A stretch of DNA of 32,683 nt from CAYJWL01 sp964373855 (GCA_964373855.1 CAYJWL010000008.1:1-32683), one strand, 5' to 3'; shown: positions 23,168-32,640, numbered from the stretch's first letter. The notes: generated by a model not told the origin, from the letters alone. Translations and numbers: made by a program.

Positions 23168-24490
23168 ATGGCCATTCTCCTTAATAAGCAATGGAAGGAG
23201 ATACTGGGGATGAATGCCCGCACCCTTCATTACGTCACCAAGGTAAATCCACCGGAGGCGATTCGGCTGGCAAATAATAAGCTGGCTACCAAGCGTGCGC
23301 TCCAGAAAGAGGGTCTTGCCACCCCGCGACTTTTTGCCATTATCCGAAGCCGGCGAGAGCTGGCACGCTTTCGCTGGACGAAGCTGCCTTCTTCGTTTGT
23401 CGTTAAGCCGACCTCGGCTTCCGGCGGCGGCGGGATTATCGTTATTTTTGGTCGCAACAAAAAAGGCAATTGGGTGAAAGCTGATAAATCAGAGATATTC
23501 ATATCAGAATTGAAGCGCCAAATTGTTGATATTTTGGATGGCAATTACTCCAGGGGGAATGTTCCTGATGCTGCTTTTTTTGAGCAGCGCGTCAAGGTTC
23601 ACGCGGACCTTAAAGCCTACTCAGTCAAAGGAGTGCCGGACGTTCGCGTGCTGTTGTATAACCTCGTGCCGGTGATGGCAATGCTGCGGCTGCCGACAGA
23701 GGAATCATACGGCCGGGCTAACCTGCACGCCGGCGGCATTGGTGTCGGCCTAGATATATCAACGGGTCTTACCACCACCGCCATCTACCGCGGCCATACC
23801 ATTGACTACCTGCCCGGCAGCCGGCTAAGTCCGTCGGGTATTCGCATTCCTTTTTGGGATCAAGTGCTGCTGCTCTCTACCCGGGCAGCTTCCGTGCTTG
23901 GCCTAAACTTTGTCGGCGTTGATATCGCGATTGACAGAGACGACGGCCCACTCGTACTGGAAGTTAATGCCCGGCCCGGCCTCGATATTCAATATGCTAA
24001 TCTCGCCCCTCTGCGCGCGCGCCTGCGGCGGGTCGAAGGCCTGAAGATGAACAGCCTAGAAAAAAAGATCCGCTTGGCTAAGAACCTTTTCGGCGCCGAT
24101 ATTGAACAAGAAATTGAGGATTTCTCTGGCCGGACTGTGTTGGGCGTAGAAGAAGAAGTGACGCTGCATGACAGCCAGGACGGACAGCATGTGGTCCTGG
24201 CCAAGGTAGACACTGGTGCTTATCGCACAACTATCGATCAGCGCCTAGCAAAAAAACTCGGTCTGCATAAACCGGTTATTCACCACCGCGATGTCCGCGG
24301 CGCCCTGGGCCAGCAAACTCGCCCGGTTGTAGCCATTCAGCTCAGTGTCCGGGATCACCTGGTTTCTACGGAAGTCTTTTTGGCTGACCGGCGCCACATG
24401 AAATATGATATGATCCTAGGCCGACGCGACCTTAAGGGATTCCTTGTCAATCCCAGTAAAATGAAGGCTACGACACCTAGTGCGACGTAA
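23168..24490 (+). CDS. ATP-grasp alpha-L-glutamate-ligase-like enzyme fused to a RimB-type aspartyl protease domain
   Basis: 440 residues. Residues 1-290 are a RimK-related ATP-grasp domain: MNARTLHYVTKVNP, the P-loop-like VVKPTSASGGGGIIVI and the metal-binding VLEVNARPGLDIQYAN. Residues about 320-435 are a retropepsin-like domain with Asp348-Thr-Gly-Ala in KVDTGAYRTTID and MILGRRDLKGFLVNP near the end. Such pairs occur as neighbouring genes; here they are one chain. ATP-grasp members join amino acids such as glutamate to a protein or small molecule, and the protease may act on the product; the target is unknown. Start at 23168 lacks a ribosome-binding site; the ATG at 23210 has AAGGAG nine bases upstream and would drop 14 residues, part of which other family members seem to have. 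Confidence 0.85.
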   Translation: MAILLNKQWKEILGMNARTLHYVTKVNPPEAIRLANNKLATKRALQKEGLATPRLFAIIRSRRELARFRWTKLPSSFVVKPTSASGGGGIIVIFGRNKKGNWVKADKSEIFISELKRQIVDILDGNYSRGNVPDAAFFEQRVKVHADLKAYSVKGVPDVRVLLYNLVPVMAMLRLPTEESYGRANLHAGGIGVGLDISTGLTTTAIYRGHTIDYLPGSRLSPSGIRIPFWDQVLLLSTRAASVLGLNFVGVDIAIDRDDGPLVLEVNARPGLDIQYANLAPLRARLRRVEGLKMNSLEKKIRLAKNLFGADIEQEIEDFSGRTVLGVEEEVTLHDSQDGQHVVLAKVDTGAYRTTIDQRLAKKLGLHKPVIHHRDVRGALGQQTRPVVAIQLSVRDHLVSTEVFLADRRHMKYDMILGRRDLKGFLVNPSKMKATTPSAT

Positions 24491-24513
24491 GCCAGCCGCA
24501 ATACTTCAAGGGC

Positions 24514-24522
24514 TGGTATAAT
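24514..24522 (+). promoter_or_regulatory. Extended -10 promoter for the PBP gene
   Basis: TGGTATAAT is a perfect extended -10; the -35 region has no good match. The predicted start is near 24529, 56 bases before the ATG. Confidence 0.5.
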
Positions 24523-24584
24523 ACTTGACACGGCCATGTGGGAACAGCACAATAGTGCGCCACAAGCTAGCCTAACGAAATAAT

Positions 24585-27413
24585 ATGCCCACACGACGCT
24601 ATAAGCGACCACCACATCTTATCAAGCGCGCTAAAGGCTTTCTCCTCTCCCGACATGTTCTGCCTCGGCTGCTCACCGCCGTTGGTATTATCTTTCTATG
24701 GGTTGCCGGCACGGTGATTTGGTGGAGCCGCGATTTGCCCGACCCGCAAAACATTGGCGACAGCCAGTTAACAGAATCGACCAAGATATATGATGCCAGC
24801 GGCACGCATCTTCTCTATGAAATCGGCGAGGTTCGCCGCACGATTATTCCGCTGCAAAGCGTCTCGCCTTACGTTACTCAAGCCACCTTGGCCGCCGAGG
24901 ACGATCAGTTTTATGAACATAATGGGCTTGATTGGCAAGGCATCCTGCGCGGCACCGTCTTAAAACCATTGAGCGGGCAGCGCGTGCAGGGAGGATCAAC
25001 TATCACCCAACAGCTCATTAAAAATTCCATCCTCACCTCTGAGCGCACACTGCGCCGGAAAGCCAAGGAGGCAGTTCTCGCCCTCGAGCTGGAACAACGC
25101 TTTTCCAAAGATGATATTTTGCAAATGTATCTCAATACCATTCCCTACGGCAGCCGGGCCTATGGCGTAGAGGCGGCTGCCCAGACATTCTTCGGTACAT
25201 CTTCCCAAAACGTGTCACTGGCCCAGGCTACTATCTTGGCGGCATTGCCAAAAGCACCGACATACTATTCGCCGCACGGTTCCCGTTTGGAAGATCTCAA
25301 GATCCGCCAGGAACATATTCTGAATCGAATGGTCGGGCTGGGTATGGTCTCAACCGACGAAGCCGAGCGCGCTAAGCGCGAGGAACTTACCATTCGGCCG
25401 CCGCAAGAGTCTATCGGCGCGCCGCACTTTGTGTTTTATGTCAAGGAACTGCTGGAAGAAGAATATGGCGAACGCGTCGTGGACCAAGGAGGATTAAAAG
25501 TAACTACCACCCTCGATGCCCGCCTGCAGCTCATGGCCGAAGAGGTGCTCAAAGAAGCTAGCGCCAACCTGAACAGCCTAGGTGCCTCAAATGCCTCGCT
25601 TGTGGCCATTAATCCCAAAAACGGCGACATCTTGGCCATGGCCGGCTCGCTCGATTATTTTAACCAAGACATTGACGGCAACGTCAACGTAGCTGTGCGC
25701 CACCGTTCGCCCGGCTCCTCGATTAAGCCATTTATTTATGCGGCTGCTTTTGCTAAAGGATACACCCCCGACACTATATTAGTTGACGCCGAAACTGATT
25801 TTGGGCGCGGCTACAAGCCGAAGGACTATGATAAGGGAGAGCGTGGGCCAGTCACCATGCGGGCGGCGCTCGGCAACTCTCTCAATATCCCCGCCGTGCA
25901 AACCCTGTATTTGGCCGGGGTTAAAGCAAGCACTGATCTAGCCCAGCGCATGGGTATGGAATCGCTCAATGATCCCGACCGGTATGGGCTTTCACTTGTG
26001 TTAGGCGGTGGTGAGGTTCGTCTGCTCGATCTCACCTCGGCCTACGGTGTGTTCGCGACCGACGGCGTGCGCTACCCGCACCGCGCCATTCTCAAGGTTG
26101 AAGACAGCAACGAAATACTGTTCGACGCTACGCAACAGGAGCCGGCGGGTAACCAGGTATTAGACGCCCAAATTGCCCGGCTCGTCACCAACATTATCTC
26201 TGATAACAACGCCCGCTCTCTCATATTCGGCGCCCGCAGTCCCTTGCAACTGGGCAGCCGGCCCGTGGCCGCCAAAACAGGCACCGCCCAAGATTATCGT
26301 GACGGTTGGACTGCCGGATTTACCCCCTCGCTGGCGGTTGGTGTGTGGACGGGTAATAACGACAATTCTCCCATGGGCAGTCGCTCTGACGGCGTGAGAA
26401 CCGCCGGGCCAATTTGGAACGCCTTCATGAGGCGCGCGCTTGAAGGGACCACCGTCGAACAGTTTACGAAACCGGAACCCCTGCGCGATATCCCACATGC
26501 AGCCCTGCGCGGGCAGATGCCCGAAGTGAAGGGTAAATGGGACGAAGAGACAAAATCTTTCTACACACCCGAATGTCCCACCTCCCAAGGCGAGCCGCGG
26601 ACGTTCAAAGAACTTCATAGCATACTTTTCTACGTACAACGCAACAATCCGCTCGGCCCATCGCCAGTTGACGCCGAATCTGATCCGCAATTCGAGCGCT
26701 GGGAGGCGGCCACGGCGGCTTGGAGCGCCAAACACAACGAGAAAGTAAAATCTAATCCGGAAGAGCCCCTGTACACCGATTCGCTGCCCGTGCCGAGTTG
26801 CAACGTCGGGAACGAAGACGAACTGCCCCGTGTGCGCATTATTGAACCCAACACGACAGTTTTAGAGAAGAGTCCCGTCACTATCGAAGTCGAAGTTGCA
26901 TCAGACCGTCCGCTGCGCGAGGTGCGCTTCCTGATCGACGGGCAAGAAGCAGCTAAGCGCAAGCCAGACGAGCCGCTGGTAGCATCGCTGTCCTTTCCCG
27001 ATAATTTCTCTGGCCGCAAAACCCTGCTGGTGCTGGCAATTACCGAGGATAATGTAATCGGCCGGGCCCATCGCACCTTTATTATTAACCCAGACGATAG
27101 CTCACCGAAGGTTACACTGCACACACCAGCTGATAACGCTAAGCTATCCCCGACAAACTTTCCGCAAACAATCAAGGTGACCGCCACTGACCCGAGCGGC
27201 ATCGAAGCGGTTGACGTGCTGTTTGATAAGACCGGCGCCTCTGGCGCCCGCCGCATTGGCCGCACGGCGCACGTTGCTGCCACTGCCCCCAATCGCTACG
27301 AGGTAACCTGGGAGGATTCCCCCGGGCCCGGCACCTACCGCGTGTATGCTATTGCCTACGATAAAACAGGAAATTTCACTGAATCAGCCCGCCACCACGT
27401 GACCATAGAATAA
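24585..27413 (+). CDS. Class A penicillin-binding protein (PBP1A type) with extra C-terminal Ig-like domains
   Basis: 942 residues. A membrane anchor covers about 26-46. The glycosyltransferase family 51 domain (about 60-240) has Glu105 in AAEDDQFYEH and QGGSTITQQLIKN. The transpeptidase has Ser378-x-x-Lys381 (SPGSSIKPF), the SLN motif (GNSLNIPA), and Lys564-Thr-Gly (AAKTGTAQDY). It should polymerise and cross-link peptidoglycan. After about residue 740 two Ig-like beta domains follow (RVRIIEPNTTVLEKSPVTIE and KVTLHTPADNAKL), absent from standard PBP1A; they may bind wall or surface components. It is its own transcription unit, tail to tail with the exonuclease gene at 27425, 11 bases apart. 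Confidence 0.95.
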   Translation: MPTRRYKRPPHLIKRAKGFLLSRHVLPRLLTAVGIIFLWVAGTVIWWSRDLPDPQNIGDSQLTESTKIYDASGTHLLYEIGEVRRTIIPLQSVSPYVTQATLAAEDDQFYEHNGLDWQGILRGTVLKPLSGQRVQGGSTITQQLIKNSILTSERTLRRKAKEAVLALELEQRFSKDDILQMYLNTIPYGSRAYGVEAAAQTFFGTSSQNVSLAQATILAALPKAPTYYSPHGSRLEDLKIRQEHILNRMVGLGMVSTDEAERAKREELTIRPPQESIGAPHFVFYVKELLEEEYGERVVDQGGLKVTTTLDARLQLMAEEVLKEASANLNSLGASNASLVAINPKNGDILAMAGSLDYFNQDIDGNVNVAVRHRSPGSSIKPFIYAAAFAKGYTPDTILVDAETDFGRGYKPKDYDKGERGPVTMRAALGNSLNIPAVQTLYLAGVKASTDLAQRMGMESLNDPDRYGLSLVLGGGEVRLLDLTSAYGVFATDGVRYPHRAILKVEDSNEILFDATQQEPAGNQVLDAQIARLVTNIISDNNARSLIFGARSPLQLGSRPVAAKTGTAQDYRDGWTAGFTPSLAVGVWTGNNDNSPMGSRSDGVRTAGPIWNAFMRRALEGTTVEQFTKPEPLRDIPHAALRGQMPEVKGKWDEETKSFYTPECPTSQGEPRTFKELHSILFYVQRNNPLGPSPVDAESDPQFERWEAATAAWSAKHNEKVKSNPEEPLYTDSLPVPSCNVGNEDELPRVRIIEPNTTVLEKSPVTIEVEVASDRPLREVRFLIDGQEAAKRKPDEPLVASLSFPDNFSGRKTLLVLAITEDNVIGRAHRTFIINPDDSSPKVTLHTPADNAKLSPTNFPQTIKVTATDPSGIEAVDVLFDKTGASGARRIGRTAHVAATAPNRYEVTWEDSPGPGTYRVYAIAYDKTGNFTESARHHVTIE

Positions 27414-27424
27414 AATCAAGCGTC

Positions 27425-28132
27425 TTAAGGCCGCAGATATTCTTGCCAGTATTCGTATAATTGCTTGGTAGCAGCCAGGTCCCGGGCGTTGTAGCGGGCA
27501 ATGTCTGCAAACCTTTTTTCCTTGAACATCCAACCCACATCCTCCCCGGCAACGCCGTCGGCTTTGGGGCTGGGGATACCCAATGCTTGGCACCAAACGT
27601 GCAAGCCTCCGGACCGGCGGACAGCGCCGTAATAGCCGAGCTGGTCATACAGATCAATATGCTGCGCCTTGCCCCACTGTTTGTTAAGATAGCGGTTAGA
27701 CATTAGATCCAAACGAACCCGGACCTTGTTTATGAGCGAGCGAGCGTTGATATAGGGAATGTCAAATTGGCGACCATTGAATGTAATGAATTCATGATAG
27801 CGCTCCGCGCCACCCCAAAAACTTTCCAGCATTTGTTTCTCAGTCAGGGGTTTGTAGGTAATATTATCTTCCGTAAAGTCTGGCCTGTCCTCTCCCGGTG
27901 TCTGAAAGTACACGACGCCCTGATTTTTTTCTACGTCGAGCAGCCCAATGGTGACTATTTCACCTGTCAGGGGAGAGAAGACCAGCTGCCGCTTGACTTC
28001 TTCTACCGCCGCCGAGTATAAAGGGGTACCTGGAGCTTCTTGGATCCGCTTCGTGAGCGCCTGTTGGGTGAGGACATCAATATCATCCCAGTTTTGACCG
28101 ATCGTTTCAATATCAACAACTAATTTTGCCAT
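27425..28132 (-). CDS. Predicted 3'-5' exonuclease of the PolB-exonuclease-like (DEDD) family
   Basis: 235 residues. DEDD-type signatures: Asp7 and Glu9 (VVDIETIG), Asp124 in FNGRQFDIPYI and Tyr214-x3-Asp218 in RYNARDLAATK. The spacing matches the stand-alone relatives of family B polymerase proofreading domains. It lies eight bases after dciA in the replication cluster, consistent with a role in DNA processing. The substrate is not known. Confidence 0.9.
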   Translation of the reverse strand: MAKLVVDIETIGQNWDDIDVLTQQALTKRIQEAPGTPLYSAAVEEVKRQLVFSPLTGEIVTIGLLDVEKNQGVVYFQTPGEDRPDFTEDNITYKPLTEKQMLESFWGGAERYHEFITFNGRQFDIPYINARSLINKVRVRLDLMSNRYLNKQWGKAQHIDLYDQLGYYGAVRRSGGLHVWCQALGIPSPKADGVAGEDVGWMFKEKRFADIARYNARDLAATKQLYEYWQEYLRP

Positions 28133-28140
28133 AGCGCCCC

Positions 28141-28422
28141 TTATGAAGACAGAACCTTTATAGTTGAGAGAGTATAGCCTGTATGGGCCTTAACAATTCG
28201 GCGCACATCATATTCAAGCAGCCTAATTTCTTGTTGTAATACAGGCGAGGCGGCCCAAACCACCGCCCGGCCGGCCTGCACTGATTGGCATAACACCTGG
28301 TCGCTCTTTATCGTCCGCCGCAGATAATCCTGAATAAAATATCGCACATCAACTTCCTGCCACGTAAGTTTTTCCCGATTGCTAAAAAGGGATGATAGGG
28401 GCTGAAACATGTTTACCATCAT
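28141..28422 (-). CDS. dciA: DciA-like (DUF721) protein, replicative-helicase operator
   Basis: 93 residues. The C-terminal two thirds has the DUF721 pattern: VQAGRAVVWAASPVLQQEIR and then LLEYDVRRIVKAH, ending in a TIKVLS strand. DciA-type proteins help load the replicative helicase DnaB. Its position between recF and the exonuclease in the dnaA cluster supports this. The N-terminal part is less conserved and an ATG four codons later could be the start. It is short, so the family call is less secure than its neighbours'. Confidence 0.7.
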   Translation of the reverse strand: MMVNMFQPLSSLFSNREKLTWQEVDVRYFIQDYLRRTIKSDQVLCQSVQAGRAVVWAASPVLQQEIRLLEYDVRRIVKAHTGYTLSTIKVLSS

Positions 28423-28464
28423 ACCCGCCGCCGGCCGGTAGACGCAACGGCGGCGACCCTTAGT

Positions 28465-29613
28465 CTACGAACGCACCGGCACTGGCTCGCTTTGTGCCTC
28501 GGCTGTGACCTTGACGGCACCGGCGGAGGTGGCCGCGCGTCGCCCGGTGGACTCTCGAATAATCTTGCGTAAATCTAACAAATGGACTCCTTCGCGCCGG
28601 CCAATCCCAACAGGCAGGCTGGTGCACGTCAACAGAGTTTGGGCGGCGGGCAAGTGGTGCAGGAGCGCCTCTTGGCGAGATTCGTCCAACTCGCTTAATA
28701 TCTCATCAAAAAGAAGCAGCGGCTCCTGTTTGGTAACTTGCTTCACAAACCGGAAAGCGGCCACTTTTAAGGCAATAACCAGTCCCCTGATTTGCCCGCG
28801 CGATAAGGCAGCTGTAGCGGGCCGACCATCAACCAACACCTGCAGGTCGTCCCGATGTGGCCCATACAAGGTATATTTATAACGCTTCTCGTGCGGCCAA
28901 GCAGCTTTCAGGTGGCGGCTAAAATTTTCCGGTTCAGGAGACCCGGGCACAAACTGCACCGCAAAATGGCGCTGTTCACCAAACAATTCATAATAGAGCT
29001 CGTTTATCCGGCCATTTAAGTACTTGATCAGCCCCTCGCGGTGCGACCACACAAGGGTGGCATGGTTTATCAAAAGCTCGGTCCAGGCAGCCAGATCGTT
29101 GGCTTTTTGCGCAGCTTTCAGGGCAGCATTGCGCTGGCGCAAGGCGCGGTGATATTGGACGACGGCTGACAAATAATGAGACGAAGCCACAAGAGTTGTG
29201 TTGAGAAAGTTGCGCCGGACCGCTGGCCCACGATCAAACATAAAAGCATCATCTGGCAGAAATAGAATATACGGATACTGGGAATAGAACGTGACCGGGG
29301 AGGCCGGTGCGCCGTTTTCCTCAATGCGCAGCTTTCGCGATGGAGTATGGTACTGCGCCGACAACCGCACCTTAACTTCTTCCCGTTCCACTACTCCCTG
29401 AACCAAAAAATAATCTGCTCCCCAAGTAACGCACTCCTCGTTGGCTGACCGAAAAGATCTCCCGCGCAGCAGCATAATAATAGCTTCCAGAAAATTGGTC
29501 TTGCCGGTAGCGTTCGGCGCCGCCGCAACCAGCAGCGGCGCCGCGGGAAAACCCACCTCGTCAACGCGGACAAAATTGCGAAAATTATGCAGGGAGAGTG
29601 AATGAATGCGCAT
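28465..29613 (-). CDS. recF: DNA repair and replication ATPase RecF
   Basis: 382 residues, the family size. SMC/ABC-type ATPase: Walker A APNATGKTN (32-40), Q-loop and signature region LSRGQIRGLVIAL, Walker B LLLFDEILSELDESRQ. The N terminus MRIHSLSLHNFRNF is the family hallmark. RecF acts with RecO and RecR to load RecA at gaps. It starts 38 bases after dnaN in the dnaA-dnaN-recF order widely conserved in bacteria. Confidence 0.95.
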   Translation of the reverse strand: MRIHSLSLHNFRNFVRVDEVGFPAAPLLVAAAPNATGKTNFLEAIIMLLRGRSFRSANEECVTWGADYFLVQGVVEREEVKVRLSAQYHTPSRKLRIEENGAPASPVTFYSQYPYILFLPDDAFMFDRGPAVRRNFLNTTLVASSHYLSAVVQYHRALRQRNAALKAAQKANDLAAWTELLINHATLVWSHREGLIKYLNGRINELYYELFGEQRHFAVQFVPGSPEPENFSRHLKAAWPHEKRYKYTLYGPHRDDLQVLVDGRPATAALSRGQIRGLVIALKVAAFRFVKQVTKQEPLLLFDEILSELDESRQEALLHHLPAAQTLLTCTSLPVGIGRREGVHLLDLRKIIRESTGRRAATSAGAVKVTAEAQSEPVPVRS

Positions 29614-29651
29614 GGAGTATGAGAAAGTTGCCTCTGATACTTAAAATTTCT

Positions 29652-30755
29652 CTATTGTGCTTGTATTGGCATAACAACATACACGTACTGCCTGTCGGCT
29701 TGAACTGGATGAAACGTGATTGGGTCCTGCACGCCCTGGAGCGCCATCTCACAATCCTTACTATTAATATGCTGCAGCCCCTCAACAAGGTATTGAATAT
29801 TTACAAGAACCTGGGTGGCCTCGCCCTCAATTTCGCCCTCGAGTTGAACGTCGCCTTGACCGGCCTCACTCCCGCTTACCCGGGCCGTCATTGTCCCTGT
29901 TTTAGGTTTAATATCAAGCTGTACCCGGCGCGAATCACGCGGCAGAAACACCATCAGGGTCTTAAGCGCCCGAATCAACTCCTCCGTCGGCAGAATCAAG
30001 CGCGTTTTCCAGGTCTGTGGAATTATCTGTTGGTAATCTGGATAATGGCCATCAATCAATCGCGAGGACAACTCAACTCCTCCACCGGTAAACAACACAT
30101 GATTTTCTTGAGGGGTTATAGTAATAGAGTCTTGGTTACCAAACAACCGCACCACCTCCTGGCCTGAAGACAGGGGCAAAAGAAGTGAAAGCGCCTGGTC
30201 GCCCTCAAGCGGAATAATTTCCTCGGCCAAGCGAAAACTGTCAGTGGCGGCAATGTGTAGTTTTCCCTCTCCGCCGTGTATAAAGACGCTTCGGATTTCG
30301 GGGCGTGTCTCCTCCCGGGCAGCCGCAAAGATAGTGCGACCTAAGGCACGCGTGAACACTGGTGCATTAATTTCAATCACAGCTTTTTTACCACCCACCG
30401 GCAGGAGGGGGAAGTCATCAGCATCAGCTGTTGTAAATTGCGCCCTGAATCCTTCAGTACTCACAGACATACCCCCGGCTTCCTTATGAAGATGTATTGG
30501 ATTAGCGGTGGGAAGCTGTTGGATATATTCAAGAAAACTTCTGGCTAACACTGTAAAACTACCCTCCCCTCCTACTTTCCCCCCAACTGTTGTATGAACC
30601 CCTACTTCAAGATCGGTTGTAGTGAGGTGTAAAACACTGTTTTTCGCTTGCAGTAGAACATGTTGAAGAACTGGCAGTTGTGTGTTTCGGCCGGCAACAG
30701 GGACAACCTGGCTTAGTCCCTGTAAGAGATTTTCCTGTGTACAAGTGAACTCCAT
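29652..30755 (-). CDS. dnaN: DNA polymerase III beta subunit (sliding clamp)
   Basis: 367 residues in three clamp domains, starting MEFTCTQENLLQGLSQVVPV and ending VYVVMPIQAQ, the usual MPMR-type terminus altered. It encircles DNA and tethers the polymerase. Upstream lie 264 bases with DnaA boxes, then dnaA. Confidence 0.95.
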   Translation of the reverse strand: MEFTCTQENLLQGLSQVVPVAGRNTQLPVLQHVLLQAKNSVLHLTTTDLEVGVHTTVGGKVGGEGSFTVLARSFLEYIQQLPTANPIHLHKEAGGMSVSTEGFRAQFTTADADDFPLLPVGGKKAVIEINAPVFTRALGRTIFAAAREETRPEIRSVFIHGGEGKLHIAATDSFRLAEEIIPLEGDQALSLLLPLSSGQEVVRLFGNQDSITITPQENHVLFTGGGVELSSRLIDGHYPDYQQIIPQTWKTRLILPTEELIRALKTLMVFLPRDSRRVQLDIKPKTGTMTARVSGSEAGQGDVQLEGEIEGEATQVLVNIQYLVEGLQHINSKDCEMALQGVQDPITFHPVQADRQYVYVVMPIQAQ

Positions 30756-30873
30756 ATATACATCTAACCTATTGTAGTAGTAATTGTATTAGAGGGAAAG
30801 AATAGTGGGGAAAAGCTGGAATATCGGCCTGATAAAGAAACCGGTCGTAGGGGAAAGTTGGGGATAAAGTACG

Positions 30874-30952
30874 TGTGTATAATGTGGAAAAATAAGAAAG
30901 AAAAGCAGATATATCCCCGTAATTTATAACAAGGGAATGAGTGTGTGGAAAA
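30874..30952. other. Cluster of DnaA boxes between dnaA and dnaN (candidate origin)
   Basis: TGTGTATAA (30874-30882, reverse of the consensus TTATACACA) abuts TGTGGAAAA (30883-30891), and another TGTGGAAAA lies at 30944-30952; all point the same way. The flanks are AT-rich (for example 30892-30935). Spacers either side of dnaA are the usual place for the bacterial origin. Confidence 0.6.
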
Positions 30953-31019
30953 GAGACAAAATTTTCAACAATATAGAAAGAGTTTTCCTCTATTGGTACG
31001 CGCTGGTCTCTTCGCGGTA

Positions 31020-32435
31020 TTACACATACAACCGCTCTTTAAGAAAATTTATTTCCTGACCCAACTCCTCATCATGTTCGATAAGCTTTCCTATTTTCTC
31101 ACAGGCATGCATCGCAGTAGTGTGATCTCTCCCGCCAAAGTATTCTCCAATTGAGGGGAATGACATTTTGTTTTCTTGGCGTAAAAGATACATAGCAATC
31201 TGGCGCGGCCTGACTATTTCCTTATTGCGGCGCTTACCACATATTTCCTCGGCTGATAAATTATAATATACACTGACAATATCAATAATATGTTTTGTAC
31301 TGACGGTCTTCCTTTGTGATTGATCAATTAAATCATGAAGGATTTTTTTAGCGTACTCCTCGGTAATCTGCAGGTTGTGCAGCTCACTGTGAGCAACAAC
31401 GCGATTAAGTGCTCCCTCTAATTCCCGAACATTGCTTTGGATATTTTTAGCAATAAAAGAAATAGCGGCGGGGTCTATCATGGCACTTTTATTACTGCGG
31501 CTTACCTTTTCCTCAAGGATGGCAAGGCGGGTTTCGTAGTCGGGTTTTTTGACGTCAGCAATCATGCCAGCCGCCAGTCTTGAGCTAAGACGTTCCTGTA
31601 AAGCGGAAATTGCACTCGGCGGGCGATCGCTGCTTAGAATAACCTGTTTGTTTTGGCCATAGAGACTATTGAAGGTATGAAAGAGCTCTTCCTGGGTTTT
31701 GTCTTTGCCGGCCAGAAACTGCACATCGTCAATAATAAACATATCAAGGTCACGATAGGTTTTTTTAAACTCCTGCATCTTGCGTTCTCGTAAGGCAACA
31801 ACAAATTCATTGATAAATCGCTCGGACGTGACGTATAAAATTTTGACCGCTTTATTGGTGGCTAATAATGCATTGCCTACAGCCTGTAATAAATGGGTTT
31901 TTCCTAACCCCACTCCTCCGTAAATAAACAAAGGGTTATATGCCTCGCCGGGCCGATCGACGACCGCGCGGCACGCAGCGTGCGCAATTTCATTACTGGG
32001 GCCAACCACAAAATTATCGAACGTGTATTTTGGGTTGAACTGGATAGTTCCGTGGTTGCCTCCCCCCGCGGGGCTGGCGGTTATGGTTCGCGCCGGCTGA
32101 GCCGAGGGCTGTGTCGCGGCGGAGGCGAGAAGTCGTTGTTTATGGGCAACGATCCGAATATTTTTGCGTGTCGCTTTGCGCTGCGCTACCTGGGAGGCAA
32201 CCGTAAAACTAATATCTCTAATATTTACATCGAGCCCTTTTAGTATTTCTAGAATGAGAGAGCGGTACTTTTTTGATAACCACTCATAAATAAAGGGTGA
32301 GTTTGTTTCAATAATAATTTCGCCGCGTTTTTGCTGCTTAATTCTGGTATTACGAAACCACGTCAGAAAGTTTACTTGGCTGACACGCAGTTCAAGCTGG
32401 CCAAGCGCTGCCTTCCAGAGCTGCTCTTTTTTCAT
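31020..32435 (-). CDS. dnaA: Chromosomal replication initiator DnaA
   Basis: 471 residues. Domain I covers about 1-85, a variable linker to about 130, then the AAA+ domain: Walker A GGVGLGKTHLLQ (173-184), Walker B FIIDDVQFLAGK (Asp236, Asp237). The C-terminal box-binding motif is GGRDHTTAMHACEKI. It binds DnaA boxes and opens the origin. First gene of the replication cluster. No Shine-Dalgarno site precedes the ATG. Confidence 0.98.
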   Translation of the reverse strand: MKKEQLWKAALGQLELRVSQVNFLTWFRNTRIKQQKRGEIIIETNSPFIYEWLSKKYRSLILEILKGLDVNIRDISFTVASQVAQRKATRKNIRIVAHKQRLLASAATQPSAQPARTITASPAGGGNHGTIQFNPKYTFDNFVVGPSNEIAHAACRAVVDRPGEAYNPLFIYGGVGLGKTHLLQAVGNALLATNKAVKILYVTSERFINEFVVALRERKMQEFKKTYRDLDMFIIDDVQFLAGKDKTQEELFHTFNSLYGQNKQVILSSDRPPSAISALQERLSSRLAAGMIADVKKPDYETRLAILEEKVSRSNKSAMIDPAAISFIAKNIQSNVRELEGALNRVVAHSELHNLQITEEYAKKILHDLIDQSQRKTVSTKHIIDIVSVYYNLSAEEICGKRRNKEIVRPRQIAMYLLRQENKMSFPSIGEYFGGRDHTTAMHACEKIGKLIEHDEELGQEINFLKERLYV

Positions 32436-32490
32436 GGGCTAAGGGCAATAGCTAAAAAAGAAAAATAAAGCACCTGTCATCATACCATAG

Positions 32491-32536
32491 TTATCCACAG
32501 ATGTGCATCTGTTTATGTTTGCGGGGGTGTGGAAAA
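32491..32536. other. DnaA boxes in the dnaA leader
   Basis: TTATCCACA (32491-32499, a consensus box) and TGTGGAAAA (32528-32536, opposite orientation) lie between dnaA and its likely promoter. They could give autoregulation and, with the cluster at 30874, a two-part origin. Confidence 0.6.
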
Positions 32537-32596
32537 TATGTTGACAAATTGTTGATGACCGGCCATGTGCCCTACCACAGATTAGTAAGGAGACGT

Positions 32597-32640
32597 TGTC
32601 AATGATTGACATATAAATAGGCAGCACATGTTTTAGGCAA
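32597..32640 (-). promoter_or_regulatory. Possible dnaA promoter with a 15-bp palindrome at its start site
   Basis: On the minus strand TTGCCT (32640-32635), 17 bases, TTTATA (32617-32612) form a weak promoter. Directly downstream is the perfect palindrome TGTCAAT-G-ATTGACA (32597-32611), covering the expected start, as an operator would. The remaining bases to the right edge show no supportable gene. Confidence 0.35.

Noticed and set aside
24524..24529. TTGACA downstream of the PBP -10 box as a second promoter
   Set aside because: No -10 box stands 16-18 bases downstream of it before the ATG.
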